A stretch of DNA of 64,000 nucleotides from Burkholderiaceae bacterium (GTDB taxonomy: Bacteria; Pseudomonadota; Gammaproteobacteria; Burkholderiales; Burkholderiaceae_C), in contig JAHCKM010000001.1 in the NCBI GenBank assembly GCA_026125795.1, positions 1,612,001-1,676,000 on the forward strand. The letters run 5' to 3'. Under the pieces are notes generated by a model. The model was not told where the DNA came from. It made no database searches and saw nothing but the letters and a program-made list of their open reading frames with translations. Positions 34,492-42,813 of this stretch are shown piece after piece (the stretch's first letter is position 1; each line of letters begins with the position of its first letter). Both the position numbers and the translations under genes were made by a program.

Positions 34492-36006
34492 ATGTACCTC
34501 ACCCAGGGCCTGCACCGCGCGCGTCAGCGCCATCCCGAAAAGGTGGCGCTGCGTCACATCGGCGCCGACGGATCGTTGCGTGAGCATGCCTTCGCGCCGT
34601 TGGTCGACGCCGTCGCGCGGCAAGCCGCCGCGTTGCGCACGCACGGCGTCGGCCACGGCGACCGCGTCGCACTGCTGGCGCCGAACAGCGACGCGCTGGT
34701 CATCGCGCTTTACGCCTGCTGGTGGCTCGGCGCCGTGGCGTGTCCGCTGAACATCCGCTGGAGCGTGCCCGAGTTGCGCGACGGGCTCGCCGACTGCTCG
34801 GCCAAGCTGTTGATCGCCGACCCGGCATGCGCGGTCAGCGCCGGCGCGCTGCGCGACGTGTGCACGGTGTGGTCCACCGGCGAGCTGGCCGAGCGCGCGC
34901 AACGCTGCGCACCGCGCGACGACACGCGCACCGGCGGCGATGCGCTGGCCGCCATCCTCTACACCGGTGGCACGACCGGACGCTCCAAGGGCGTGATGCT
35001 GTCGCACGCCAACTTCTGGTCGGCCGCGATGGCGCGCGGCGCCGAGCTGCCGAACTCGCCCGACAGCGTCACGCTGCTGGTGGCGCCGCTGTTCCATGTG
35101 GCCGGCCTCGGGCGGCTGATCGGCCAGAGCATCGTCGGCGGCACGTGGGTGACGATGGCGCAGTTCCGGCCCGACGCGGTGATCGCCGCCATCGAGGCAC
35201 ACGGCATCAGCGACACCATCGTCGTGCCGAGCATGCTGCAGTCGTTGCTCGACGCGCCCGGCTTCGCTCCCGAGCGCGTGCGCAACCTGACCCGCCTGGC
35301 GTTCGGCGCCGCGCCGATGCCTCCCGACCTGCTCGCGCGCGCGCTCGCCGTGTGGCCGCACGCCGAGTTCTTTCAGGCCTACGGGCTCACCGAAACCGCC
35401 GGTGCGGTGTGCATCAACCTGCCGGAGAACCATCGCGCCGATGCGGGCGGCCGCGTCGCTTCCGTGGGCCGCGCCGGGCTCGGCGCGGAGATTGAAATCG
35501 TCGACGAGCAGGGCCACGCGCTGCCGCGCGGGCGTGTCGGCGAGATCGTCGTGCGCGGCCCGATGGTGATGCGCGGCTACTGGCAACAGCCCGAAACCAC
35601 CGCGCAGGTGCTGCGCGATGGCTGGCTGCACACCGGCGACGGCGGGCGCATGGATGGCGACGGCTATCTCTACATCGCCGACCGGTTGAAGGACATGGTC
35701 ATCTCCGGCGGCGAGAACGTCTACCCGGCCGAGGTCGAGGCGGCGCTGCGTTGCCACCCATCGGTCAACGATGCAGCGGTGATCGGCGTGCCCGACGCGC
35801 GCTGGGGCGAGGCGGTGCACGCGGTGATCGTGCCGCGCGGCGGGGTCGATGACGCCGCGGCGTTGCACGAGCAGTTGATCAACCACTGCCGTACGCGGCT
35901 CGCAGGCTACAAATGTCCGCGCAGCATCGCGTTCACCGATGCGCTGCCGTTGTCGGCGGCCGGCAAGGTGCTGAAGGCGCAGTTGCGCGCGGCCTGGAAA
36001 GCATGA
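34492..36006 (+). CDS. AMP-dependent acyl-CoA ligase 2
   Basis: A 504-aa ANL ligase. P-loop ILYTGGTTGRSKGVMLSH (near 160), FQAYGLTETAGAVC (near 295), HTGDGGRMDGDGYLYIADRL (near 380), and PLSAAGKVLKAQLR with the catalytic Lys at the end. It differs clearly from ligase 1, so it may activate a different intermediate, for instance after ring or chain cleavage. Closest-looking groups are long-chain or cyclohexanecarboxylate-type ligases; I do not assign one. It ends with an ATGA overlap into the thioesterase gene. Confidence 0.87.
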   Translation: MYLTQGLHRARQRHPEKVALRHIGADGSLREHAFAPLVDAVARQAAALRTHGVGHGDRVALLAPNSDALVIALYACWWLGAVACPLNIRWSVPELRDGLADCSAKLLIADPACAVSAGALRDVCTVWSTGELAERAQRCAPRDDTRTGGDALAAILYTGGTTGRSKGVMLSHANFWSAAMARGAELPNSPDSVTLLVAPLFHVAGLGRLIGQSIVGGTWVTMAQFRPDAVIAAIEAHGISDTIVVPSMLQSLLDAPGFAPERVRNLTRLAFGAAPMPPDLLARALAVWPHAEFFQAYGLTETAGAVCINLPENHRADAGGRVASVGRAGLGAEIEIVDEQGHALPRGRVGEIVVRGPMVMRGYWQQPETTAQVLRDGWLHTGDGGRMDGDGYLYIADRLKDMVISGGENVYPAEVEAALRCHPSVNDAAVIGVPDARWGEAVHAVIVPRGGVDDAAALHEQLINHCRTRLAGYKCPRSIAFTDALPLSAAGKVLKAQLRAAWKA

Positions 36007-36401
36007 GCGGCGACGAGCGTCACGTGTTCGCCACCGTGCCGTTCACGCGGCTGATCGGCTTGCGGCGCGAGTTCTCCGAGGCCGGGCGCGCGCGCTTCGT
36101 GCTCGAACCCAAGCCGGAGCTCGAGAACATGGTGGGCACCACGCACGGCGGTGTCATGGCCACGCTGCTCGATGTGGCGATGGCGAGCGCCGCGGTGTCG
36201 CAACGCGACTTCCGCATGACCGCGGTGACGCTCGACATGAACTGCCAGTTCCTGCGCCCGGGCCGCGGTCGTCTCGTCGCCGACGGCGAGGTGCTCGCCG
36301 TCGACGCCGACACGGCGATGTGCCGCGCGAGCGTGAGCGATCCGGACGGCGTTGTGCTCGCGCAGTCGCACGGCTCGTTTCGCTACGTGGTGCGACGCTG
36401 A
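36003..36401 (+). CDS. PaaI-type hotdog acyl-CoA thioesterase
   Basis: A 132-aa hotdog protein with the PaaI signature ELENMVGTTHGGVMATLLDV (HGG plus Asp). Then comes AVTLDMNCQFLRPGRGRLVA. Such enzymes hydrolyse aromatic or short acyl-CoAs and release trapped CoA. It overlaps the CoA ligase by four bases, and the next hotdog gene begins directly at its stop (TGAATG), so both are probably co-produced. Confidence 0.85.
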   Translation: MSGDERHVFATVPFTRLIGLRREFSEAGRARFVLEPKPELENMVGTTHGGVMATLLDVAMASAAVSQRDFRMTAVTLDMNCQFLRPGRGRLVADGEVLAVDADTAMCRASVSDPDGVVLAQSHGSFRYVVRR

Positions 36402-36683
36402 ATGAACGCGGCACGGCGCGCCGAGGCGGTCTTGCTGCTCGATGCCGCGATGGTCGACGTGGCACGCGAGCAGCTGGGTGGCGCGGAGCCGGTGGCGCTG
36501 GACGTGCACGTCCTCTTTCTGGCGGCCTGCGATGCCGCACCCGCGGTGCACGCGCAGGTGACCGGCGGCGGGCGCTCGGTGTGCTTCTGCCAGGCCGATG
36601 CGTGCGACGCCGCGGGTCGCGTCGTGGCGCGCGCGCTGGGCACGTTCCGCCGCGCCGCGCAAGCGAGCACCTTGCCGGCCTGA
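36402..36683 (+). CDS. Short hotdog-like protein (possible thioesterase partner)
   Basis: Only 93 aa. The C-terminal part, HAQVTGGGRSVCFCQADACD and GRVVARALGTFRRA, resembles the last strands of PaaI-like hotdogs, but the HGG/Asp helix is absent and the N-terminus is short (EAVLLLDAAMVDVAREQL). It is either a truncated paralogue of the preceding gene or a non-catalytic partner. It starts at the base after the upstream stop, without its own ribosome site. Confidence 0.6.
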   Translation: MNAARRAEAVLLLDAAMVDVAREQLGGAEPVALDVHVLFLAACDAAPAVHAQVTGGGRSVCFCQADACDAAGRVVARALGTFRRAAQASTLPA

Positions 36684-36698
36684 AACGAGGAACCGAGC

Positions 36699-37859
36699 GT
36701 GAACACCGAGAACGATCCCCACCAGGACATCCGCGATGCCGTGCGGCAGCTGTGCAAGCAGTACCCCGACGCATACTTCCGCGCCATCGACGAACAACGC
36801 GCTTATCCGGAGGCGTTCGTCGATGCGCTGACCCAGGCCGGCTGGATGGCGGCGCTGATTCCGCAGGAGTACGGCGGCTCGGGCCTGTCGATGGCCGAGG
36901 CGTCGGTCATCATGGAGGAGATCAACCGCTGCGGCGGCAACTCCGGCGCGTGCCATGGCCAGATGTACGTGATGAACGCCATCGTGCGCAGCGGCAGCGA
37001 GGCGCAGAAGCGCAAGCTGCTGCCAAAGATCGCAGCCGGCGAACTGCGCATCCAGTCGATGGGCGTCACCGAGCCCACCACCGGCAGCGACACGACCCAG
37101 CTCAAGACCATGGCCGTCAAGAAAGACGGCCGCTGGGTGATCAACGGCCAGAAGGTGTGGATCTCACGCATCCAGCACAGCGACATGATGATCCTGCTGG
37201 CGCGCAGCACGCCGCTGGCCGAGGTGCAGAAGCGTTCGGAGGGACTGAGCTGCTTCCTCGTCGACCTGAAGCAGGCCATCGGCAACGGCCTGACCGTGCG
37301 GTCGATCCGCAACATGGTCAACCACGAAACCAACGAGCTGTTCTTCGACGGCCTCGAGATACCGCAGGAGAACCTGCTCGGCCCTGAAGGCCATGGCTTC
37401 AAGACGCTGCTCGACGGCCTCAACGCCGAGCGCACGCTGATCGCGGCCGAGTGCATCGGCGACGGCTACTGGTTCATCGACCGGGCGACGGCGTACGCAA
37501 ACGAGCGCGTTGTCTTCAACCGCAAGATCGGCCAGAACCAGGGCGTGCAGTTCCCGATTGCCGAGGCCTTCATCGAGCTGGAGGCGGCCAACCTGATGCG
37601 CTGGAAGGCCTGCGAACGAATCGACGCGCATCAGAACGCGGGCGCGCAGGCCAACATGGCCAAGCACCTTGCCGCCAAGGCGAGCTGGGAGGCGGCCAAC
37701 GTCTGCCTGCAGACGCACGGCGGCTTCGGCTTTGCCTGCGAGTACGACATCGAGCGCAAGTTTCGCGAGACGCGCCTGTACCAGGTGGCGCCGGTCTCCA
37801 CCAACATGGTCTTTAGCTACGTGGCTGAACACGTCCTCGGGCTACCGAAGTCGTATTGA
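36699..37859 (+). CDS. Acyl-CoA dehydrogenase, divergent active site
   Basis: A 386-aa dehydrogenase. It has RIQSMGVTEPTTGSDTTQLK, NGQKVWISRIQHSDMMIL, and LQTHGGFGFACEYDIERKFR. The C-terminal Glu site reads RLYQVAPVSTNMVFSYVAEH, so the base is not there; GLNAERTLIAAECIGDG offers a helix-G Glu as in LCAD-type enzymes. This sub-type is common in proteobacterial catabolic clusters with unknown substrates. GAGGA lies ~9 bases before the ATG. It is the last gene of the collinear cluster. Confidence 0.85.
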   Translation: MNTENDPHQDIRDAVRQLCKQYPDAYFRAIDEQRAYPEAFVDALTQAGWMAALIPQEYGGSGLSMAEASVIMEEINRCGGNSGACHGQMYVMNAIVRSGSEAQKRKLLPKIAAGELRIQSMGVTEPTTGSDTTQLKTMAVKKDGRWVINGQKVWISRIQHSDMMILLARSTPLAEVQKRSEGLSCFLVDLKQAIGNGLTVRSIRNMVNHETNELFFDGLEIPQENLLGPEGHGFKTLLDGLNAERTLIAAECIGDGYWFIDRATAYANERVVFNRKIGQNQGVQFPIAEAFIELEAANLMRWKACERIDAHQNAGAQANMAKHLAAKASWEAANVCLQTHGGFGFACEYDIERKFRETRLYQVAPVSTNMVFSYVAEHVLGLPKSY

Positions 37860-38163
37860 GCGACGGTTTGCGATCGGTCGCGGCGATCCAACACCTCCGA
37901 CAGCATCTGCACCCTCTCAACTCACCAGCCGACCCCTAGCCGACGCGCGACCGCAGCGAGAGCAGACGTTCGATCGCGACGTTGCGTTGAAACGCGTGGT
38001 GCGGCTATTGACTGGGCGTGTCGGTCAGTGGTTGCAGCAATGCCTTGACGCGGTTGACGCCGCCCTCGGCCTGGATTCACCCGAGCAGCGCCTGGCTGCC
38101 GCCGGCACTTACGCAACAGCGCGCTCCCCAGATACGATGCCTCGCCACCGGAAGAGGCAGGTC
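37860..38163. other. Gap between dehydrogenase and TRAP genes
   Basis: These 304 bases hold no clear gene. A stop-free stretch (RDVALKRVVRLLTGRVGQWL) reads into the DctQ frame and looks weakly protein-like, but I cannot match it. AGAGG before 38164 is the ribosome site of dctQ. No strong terminator or promoter is seen. Confidence 0.4.
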
Positions 38164-38742
38164 ATGGACCATCTCGAATCGTTTTCACGTGCCGTCGACA
38201 CGCTGAATCGCGTCATTGGCCGCGCCACTTTATGGCTGATCCTCGGCTCCATTGTCGTCAGTGCTGGCAACGCTGTGATGCGCAAGTTCTTCGGCCTCGC
38301 ATCCAACTTCTGGCTGGAGGGACAGTGGCACCTGTATGGCGCGGCCTTCCTGTGCGCGGGAGGATACGTATTGCTGGTCGACGAGCATGTGCGTGTCGAC
38401 GTGCTTTCACAGCGCTTCGGGCCCCGAGTGCGAGCCTGGCTTGACGGCGCCGTGATGCTGCTGGTCGTGCTGCCCGTTTGCGTCCTGCTGGTCTACTTGG
38501 GCGGCTTGCTGGCACTGCAATCGTGGCGCATCGGCGAGACGTCTTGGCACCCCAGCGGTCCACTGCTTTGGCCCGTGTTGACGTGCATTCCGCTGGGCTT
38601 CGGGCTGCTGGGCCTGCAGGCCCTCTCCGAGGTGATCAAGCGCGCCGGCTTCCTCCTGGGGCGGCGCGAGAAACCCAACGTGGTTGAAGCAGACCTGCCG
38701 GAGTTCTTTGCCGACCCGGCGACAGCGGGGAAATCTTCGTGA
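38164..38742 (+). CDS. TRAP transporter small permease (DctQ-type)
   Basis: A 192-aa protein with four hydrophobic helices: LWLILGSIVVSAGNAVMRKF, YGAAFLCAGGYVLLVDEHVR, AVMLLVVLPVCVLLVYLGGL and the PVLTCIPLGFGLLGLQALSE end. The motif GGYVLLVDEHVRVDVL is typical for DctQ. It pairs with the large permease that follows (GTGA overlap). The substrate is probably a carboxylate, by family. No DctP binding protein lies beside it. Confidence 0.88.
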   Translation: MDHLESFSRAVDTLNRVIGRATLWLILGSIVVSAGNAVMRKFFGLASNFWLEGQWHLYGAAFLCAGGYVLLVDEHVRVDVLSQRFGPRVRAWLDGAVMLLVVLPVCVLLVYLGGLLALQSWRIGETSWHPSGPLLWPVLTCIPLGFGLLGLQALSEVIKRAGFLLGRREKPNVVEADLPEFFADPATAGKSS

Positions 38743-40442
38743 CCTGGATCGCGGCCCATCTGGCGCCGCTCATGTTCGCGGGATTGGTGGTGCTGCTGCT
38801 CACCGGCGTGCCCGTGGTCTTCGCGCTCATGACGTGCGGCGTCGCCTTCGCGCTGGCCGGCATGGCGCTCGATGTGATGCCGCCGGCGCTGCTGGGTGCC
38901 TTGTCGCTGCGCGTGTTCAGCATCGTTTCGAGCGAGCTGTTGCTGGCCATCCCGTTCTTCACCTTCATGGGCCTCGTGCTGCAGCGCTCGGGCATGGCCG
39001 AGGACTTGCTGGAAACCGTAGGCCAAGTGTTTGGTGCCATACACGGAGGTCTGGCGCTCGCGGTCGTGGCCGTGGGCGCGCTGCTCGGTGCGACGACCGG
39101 CGTGGTGGCGGCTTCCGTCATCTCGATGGGTCTGATCTCGCTGCCGGTGATGCTGCGCACCGGCTACAACCCTCGCATCGCCTGCGGCGTGATCGTGTCG
39201 TCGGGCACGCTGGCGCTGGTGGTACCGCCATCCCTGGTGCTGATCGTGGTGGCCGAACAGCTCGGGACCAGTGTCGGCGACATGTATCGAGCGGCGCTCG
39301 TGCCGGCTGCGCTGCTGACCGGTCTTTACGCCCTGCTCGTGGCGATGCTCGCCGTTTGGCATCCCGAGTGGCTGCCTTCTTCGCCGGCACGGCGGAGGAC
39401 CCTGGCGCGAGCCGACGGCAGCGCGGGCTACCTTTCGCTCCTCGTCCTGACCATCGCGGGCGCCGTGGGCGGCGCACTTCTGGTTGAAGGTTATCCGACG
39501 CTGCTGCAGGCGGCTGGCCGCGAATTCGCGCCACCGGCCGACGAAGTCTTCATGGTGGGCTTTGGCGGTGCCGTGCTCTCGGCGTACTTGCTCTCGTTGG
39601 TGGACGCAGGTCTGCGCCTGCACTGGCTGTCGCCGCTGTCGCGGCGGGTCGCCTTCGTGCTGCTGCCACCCCTGCTTCTGATCTTTCTGGTGCTCGGGAC
39701 GGTCTACCTCGGCGTCGCCACACCCACCGAGGCGGGCGCGCTCGGCGCGATCGGCGCCGTGTTGCTGGCGCTGGCGCGCAGGCGCCTCACTCGTCGCAAC
39801 GCCGCCCAGGCACTGCTGGAGACGAGCAAGTTGTCATGCATGGTCATGTTCGTACTGATCGGAGCGACGTTCTTCAGCCATTCCTTTCAAGCGCTCGAGG
39901 GACGGCTCTGGGTAGAACAGCTGTTTGCCCAACTGCCCGGCGGTGCCACGGGCTTCCTCATCGTCGTCACGGCACTGATATTCGTGCTGGGACTGTTCCT
40001 CGATTTCTTCGAGATCGCATTCGTGCTGCTGCCCCTGTTGGCGCCGGTGGCCCACAACTTGGGCATCGACCTGGTGTGGTTTGGCCTCCTGGTTGGCGTG
40101 AACCTGCAAGCGTCGTTCATGACACCGCCGTTCGGCTCCTCGCTATTCTTCTTGCGCGGTGTTGCGCCCCGGTCGAAGACGACCGAACCGGACAGCGGCG
40201 CAACGATGCCCGGCATCAGCACCAACGATATCTACATCGGTGCGCTGCCATTCGTTGCCGTGCAGGTGCTGGTGCTGGGGCTGCTCATCGCCTGGCCGGC
40301 GCTGGTGCTCCGTGAGACCCCAGCGACGCCCTTGGATGCTGCGGCGATAGAACGGGCGCTTGAGATTCCCAGGCCCGCGGTGCCGCAGCAGCAGATCGAT
40401 CCGGTGCAGATGCTGTTGGACAGCCTGGTCAAGACGCGGTGA
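38739..40442 (+). CDS. TRAP transporter large permease (DctM-type, enlarged)
   Basis: A 567-aa protein with ~12-14 hydrophobic helices, the sodium-coupled channel subunit. Family features: LLAIPFFTFMGLVLQRSGMA, GALLGATTGVVAASVISMGL, PPSLVLIVVAEQLGTSVGDM, and VNLQASFMTPPFGSSLFFLR. It is ~130 residues longer than usual (~430); the extra lies around residues 215-320 and adds two or three helices. GTG start in a GTGA overlap with dctQ. The missing DctP gene must lie elsewhere or be shared. Confidence 0.88.
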   Translation: MTWIAAHLAPLMFAGLVVLLLTGVPVVFALMTCGVAFALAGMALDVMPPALLGALSLRVFSIVSSELLLAIPFFTFMGLVLQRSGMAEDLLETVGQVFGAIHGGLALAVVAVGALLGATTGVVAASVISMGLISLPVMLRTGYNPRIACGVIVSSGTLALVVPPSLVLIVVAEQLGTSVGDMYRAALVPAALLTGLYALLVAMLAVWHPEWLPSSPARRRTLARADGSAGYLSLLVLTIAGAVGGALLVEGYPTLLQAAGREFAPPADEVFMVGFGGAVLSAYLLSLVDAGLRLHWLSPLSRRVAFVLLPPLLLIFLVLGTVYLGVATPTEAGALGAIGAVLLALARRRLTRRNAAQALLETSKLSCMVMFVLIGATFFSHSFQALEGRLWVEQLFAQLPGGATGFLIVVTALIFVLGLFLDFFEIAFVLLPLLAPVAHNLGIDLVWFGLLVGVNLQASFMTPPFGSSLFFLRGVAPRSKTTEPDSGATMPGISTNDIYIGALPFVAVQVLVLGLLIAWPALVLRETPATPLDAAAIERALEIPRPAVPQQQIDPVQMLLDSLVKTR

Positions 40443-40621
40443 TGCACCGGACCAAAGAAGGCTCGGCCGGCCCTCCGCTGCCGCCCCCATGAGACGCGCC
40501 CTTCAAGTCTGATCGCGGTGTCCTGACGTTTGGAAACTACGCTCGTTGCGCTCACCTCTTCACAGCTTCTTGGTTGATGGCGAGGCAGTTCCTCTGACGC
40601 TGATCTTCGCCTCGACCCAGT

Positions 40622-41032
40622 TCATGCCTCGCGCCGGTAAAAGAAGACATCCGACATACGCGGCATGCCCACCTTCTCATAAAAGGCTACCGCGTCGGGC
40701 ACGGACGCCAACACCAGAGTCACGCGCGGCCCGAGTTCGTTGCGCACCGCCTGCAAGAGCCGATGGCCCACGCGCTGGCCCTGCGCGCTTCTACACACCG
40801 CCAGCTCGGCCAGATAGGCGATCCAAGCTCCGTCGCTCAGACAGCGCGCCACGCCGTGCAGCTGGCCGTCCGCCGCTCGAGCCGTCATGACCAGGCCCGC
40901 GCCGGCAAGCATCTGCCGCAAGCGCGGTTCGTCATCGACCGGCCGTGTCGTTCCCAGCCCGGACTCGATGAGAACACGCCGGAACTCGCTTACCGCCAAG
41001 CTCTGCTCCCGTGCGCAGACGACAGCAATCAT
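40622..41032 (-). CDS. GNAT-family N-acetyltransferase
   Basis: A 136-aa acetyltransferase. The acetyl-CoA loop is AVCRSAQGQRVGHRLLQAVR (near 78-97, QGxxxG/A), followed by VTLVLASVPDAVAFYEKVGM, the usual GNAT end. The acceptor is unknown. The ATG overlaps the SDR stop by four bases, so the two are coupled, with AraC upstream. The 179 bases to the TRAP permease hold no gene. Confidence 0.85.
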   Translation of the reverse strand: MIAVVCAREQSLAVSEFRRVLIESGLGTTRPVDDEPRLRQMLAGAGLVMTARAADGQLHGVARCLSDGAWIAYLAELAVCRSAQGQRVGHRLLQAVRNELGPRVTLVLASVPDAVAFYEKVGMPRMSDVFFYRREA

Positions 41033-41916
41033 GATGCGTCCAGTTCAAAGGGTGGGACCACTCGACCATCGATGTCGGTGAAGCCGTAAATGCGCGCCAG
41101 ATCACCCACGCGCAGCACCTGGCCGCTGCGCTCCAACACCGTGGGATCGCCGGCCAAGGCCACGACTGCGCGCCCCAGGTAGCGCGGCGACTCCGTCCGT
41201 GCGAGCGCCGGCCGCTCCTGCCAGCGGCTCTCGTCGGTCTGGTGGCCGGCCAGGACGAACTCCGTGCGCATCCAGCCCGGGGACACCGCCACCGAGGCCA
41301 CGCCGTGCGGCCTGAGCTCCTGCGCCATGCCGAAGGCAAGGCGCGTCATCGCGGCCTTTGCGAGGTCGTAGAACAAGTTGCCCTGCATGAAACGATCGCG
41401 GTCCCAAAACGTGGTGGTCGCGATCAGTCCACGGCGCTGGCCGACGAACATTGGCGCGGCCAGTCTGCTGGAGAGAAGGTGGTTGCGCACGCCGCGGTCG
41501 AACATCGCGTCCCAATGGGCCATTGGCCGCTCCCAGAACGGCGCCTGGAAGACCCCATCGAACGTCTCGTGTCCACCCCAAGCGTTGTTGACCAGAAGGT
41601 CCAGACGACCGCGTTCGTGCTGCACGCGATCGAAAAGCGCCTTGACCTGCTCTTCATCGGTATGGTCACAGGCGACGGCAATGCCGCAGCCACCGGCGCG
41701 CGTCACTTCTTCGGCAGTCTCGTCAATGCTGCCCGGTACCCGGTCTAGACGCGACAGCGCCAGGATCCGCTCATAGCCGGGCGCAGGCCGATTGCGCCGG
41801 CTGCGTCCGGTGACGTACACCGTGGCGCCGGCTGCACCCAGTTCGATGGCACAGCCACGGCCCGCGCCACGGCTGGCGCCGGTGACGACGGCAATGCAGT
41901 CTTGCAGGCTCTTCAT
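41029..41916 (-). CDS. SDR family oxidoreductase, DHRS1-like
   Basis: A 295-aa SDR. Motifs: TGASRGAGRG near 13-22, LLVNNAWGGHETFD in place of NNAG, and LFYDLAKAAMTRLAFGMAQE giving YxxxK. The NNAWGG and the missing plain Ser motif (IATTTFWDRDRF) are features of the DHRS1-type group, whose natural substrates are unsettled. It lies 36 bases after the AraC gene on the same strand. Confidence 0.85.
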   Translation of the reverse strand: MKSLQDCIAVVTGASRGAGRGCAIELGAAGATVYVTGRSRRNRPAPGYERILALSRLDRVPGSIDETAEEVTRAGGCGIAVACDHTDEEQVKALFDRVQHERGRLDLLVNNAWGGHETFDGVFQAPFWERPMAHWDAMFDRGVRNHLLSSRLAAPMFVGQRRGLIATTTFWDRDRFMQGNLFYDLAKAAMTRLAFGMAQELRPHGVASVAVSPGWMRTEFVLAGHQTDESRWQERPALARTESPRYLGRAVVALAGDPTVLERSGQVLRVGDLARIYGFTDIDGRVVPPFELDAS

Positions 41917-41952
41917 CGGGTCGGTCAGAGTGGTTCCTCGAATCCAAGCACC

Positions 41953-42813
41953 TTAACCCTTTGCGCCGATCGCAGTATTGGAAGAATCCGAAACGACACG
42001 CCGCATGAACTGCTGCGGCGTCAGGCCGCACAGGGCGCGGAACTCGTTGATCAAGTGGGACTGGTCGTAGTAGCCGGCGCGAAGCGCCAGTTGGGCCCAT
42101 TGCGGCGTCTCGGCCGTCCGCAACAGACGCAACGTTCCATGTAGGCGTTGCAGGCGGCGCCATACGCTGGGCGCCAAACCAAGTTGCGCAGCGAACACCT
42201 GCTGCAGGCGCCGCTCGCTCAAGCTCATCTTGTCCGCCAGTGCCCGGATGGAGATGCCGCCGGCACTGGCGCGCAAGGCGCTCGCCGCGTACTCCGCCAA
42301 ACGAAAGGAACTGGTTTCAGTCTGCCTGCGCATTGCGCGCAGTGACTGCAGGACAAGGTTGACGCGTGCGACGTCGTCGGCTGCCATGGCCAGTTGATCC
42401 GGCAAGTGGCGGTGCGCCTTGTCGGCGATGTCATCCCAGGGCAGGGTGCGACCGGCCAACTCGTCAGCTGGCACGCCGAACAGTCCGAGAGTGGCCCCCG
42501 GTTGCAGCGTGACCGAGAGCCCGTGCATGTGCCCGCGCATCGTCAACACGACGGGACTCGCTCTGGCGCCGGCAATGTGAATGGACGCCGAGCCGCTCTG
42601 CAGCACGATGAGCAGGCGCGATGCTCCATCGGGAAGAACGCGCTCAACGACCTCCTTTCCTTGCGCGAACCGTTCTTCGTAAGCGGTTGCGTGAGCCACC
42701 GCCGTCCTCAGCGCGGGAGGCACATCGAACGCTCGCAAGGTCTTTGCCGGGACGGTGGTCCCAAGGGCGCACGGCGGGTCGTCCGGCAGTCGAAGGAAGA
42801 GGCGTTCGGACAT
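41953..42813 (-). CDS. AraC-family regulator upstream of the SDR/GNAT pair
   Basis: A 286-aa regulator. The N-terminal sensor (~1-165) has a beta-rich pattern (GASRLLIVLQSGSASIHIAG; TLQPGATLGLFGVPADELAG), and the C-terminal AraC domain has ISIRALADKMSLSERRLQQV and LALRAGYYDQSHLINEFRAL. The start at 42813 is chosen because GGAG lies 7 bases upstream; ATG 42828 and a longer open frame are less likely. It probably controls the two genes after it. Confidence 0.85.
   Translation of the reverse strand: MSERLFLRLPDDPPCALGTTVPAKTLRAFDVPPALRTAVAHATAYEERFAQGKEVVERVLPDGASRLLIVLQSGSASIHIAGARASPVVLTMRGHMHGLSVTLQPGATLGLFGVPADELAGRTLPWDDIADKAHRHLPDQLAMAADDVARVNLVLQSLRAMRRQTETSSFRLAEYAASALRASAGGISIRALADKMSLSERRLQQVFAAQLGLAPSVWRRLQRLHGTLRLLRTAETPQWAQLALRAGYYDQSHLINEFRALCGLTPQQFMRRVVSDSSNTAIGAKG

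Noticed and set aside
37860-38163. A small gene between the last dehydrogenase and dctQ
   Set aside because: The open stretch has no start with a ribosome site and runs straight into the dctQ frame; no family is recognised.
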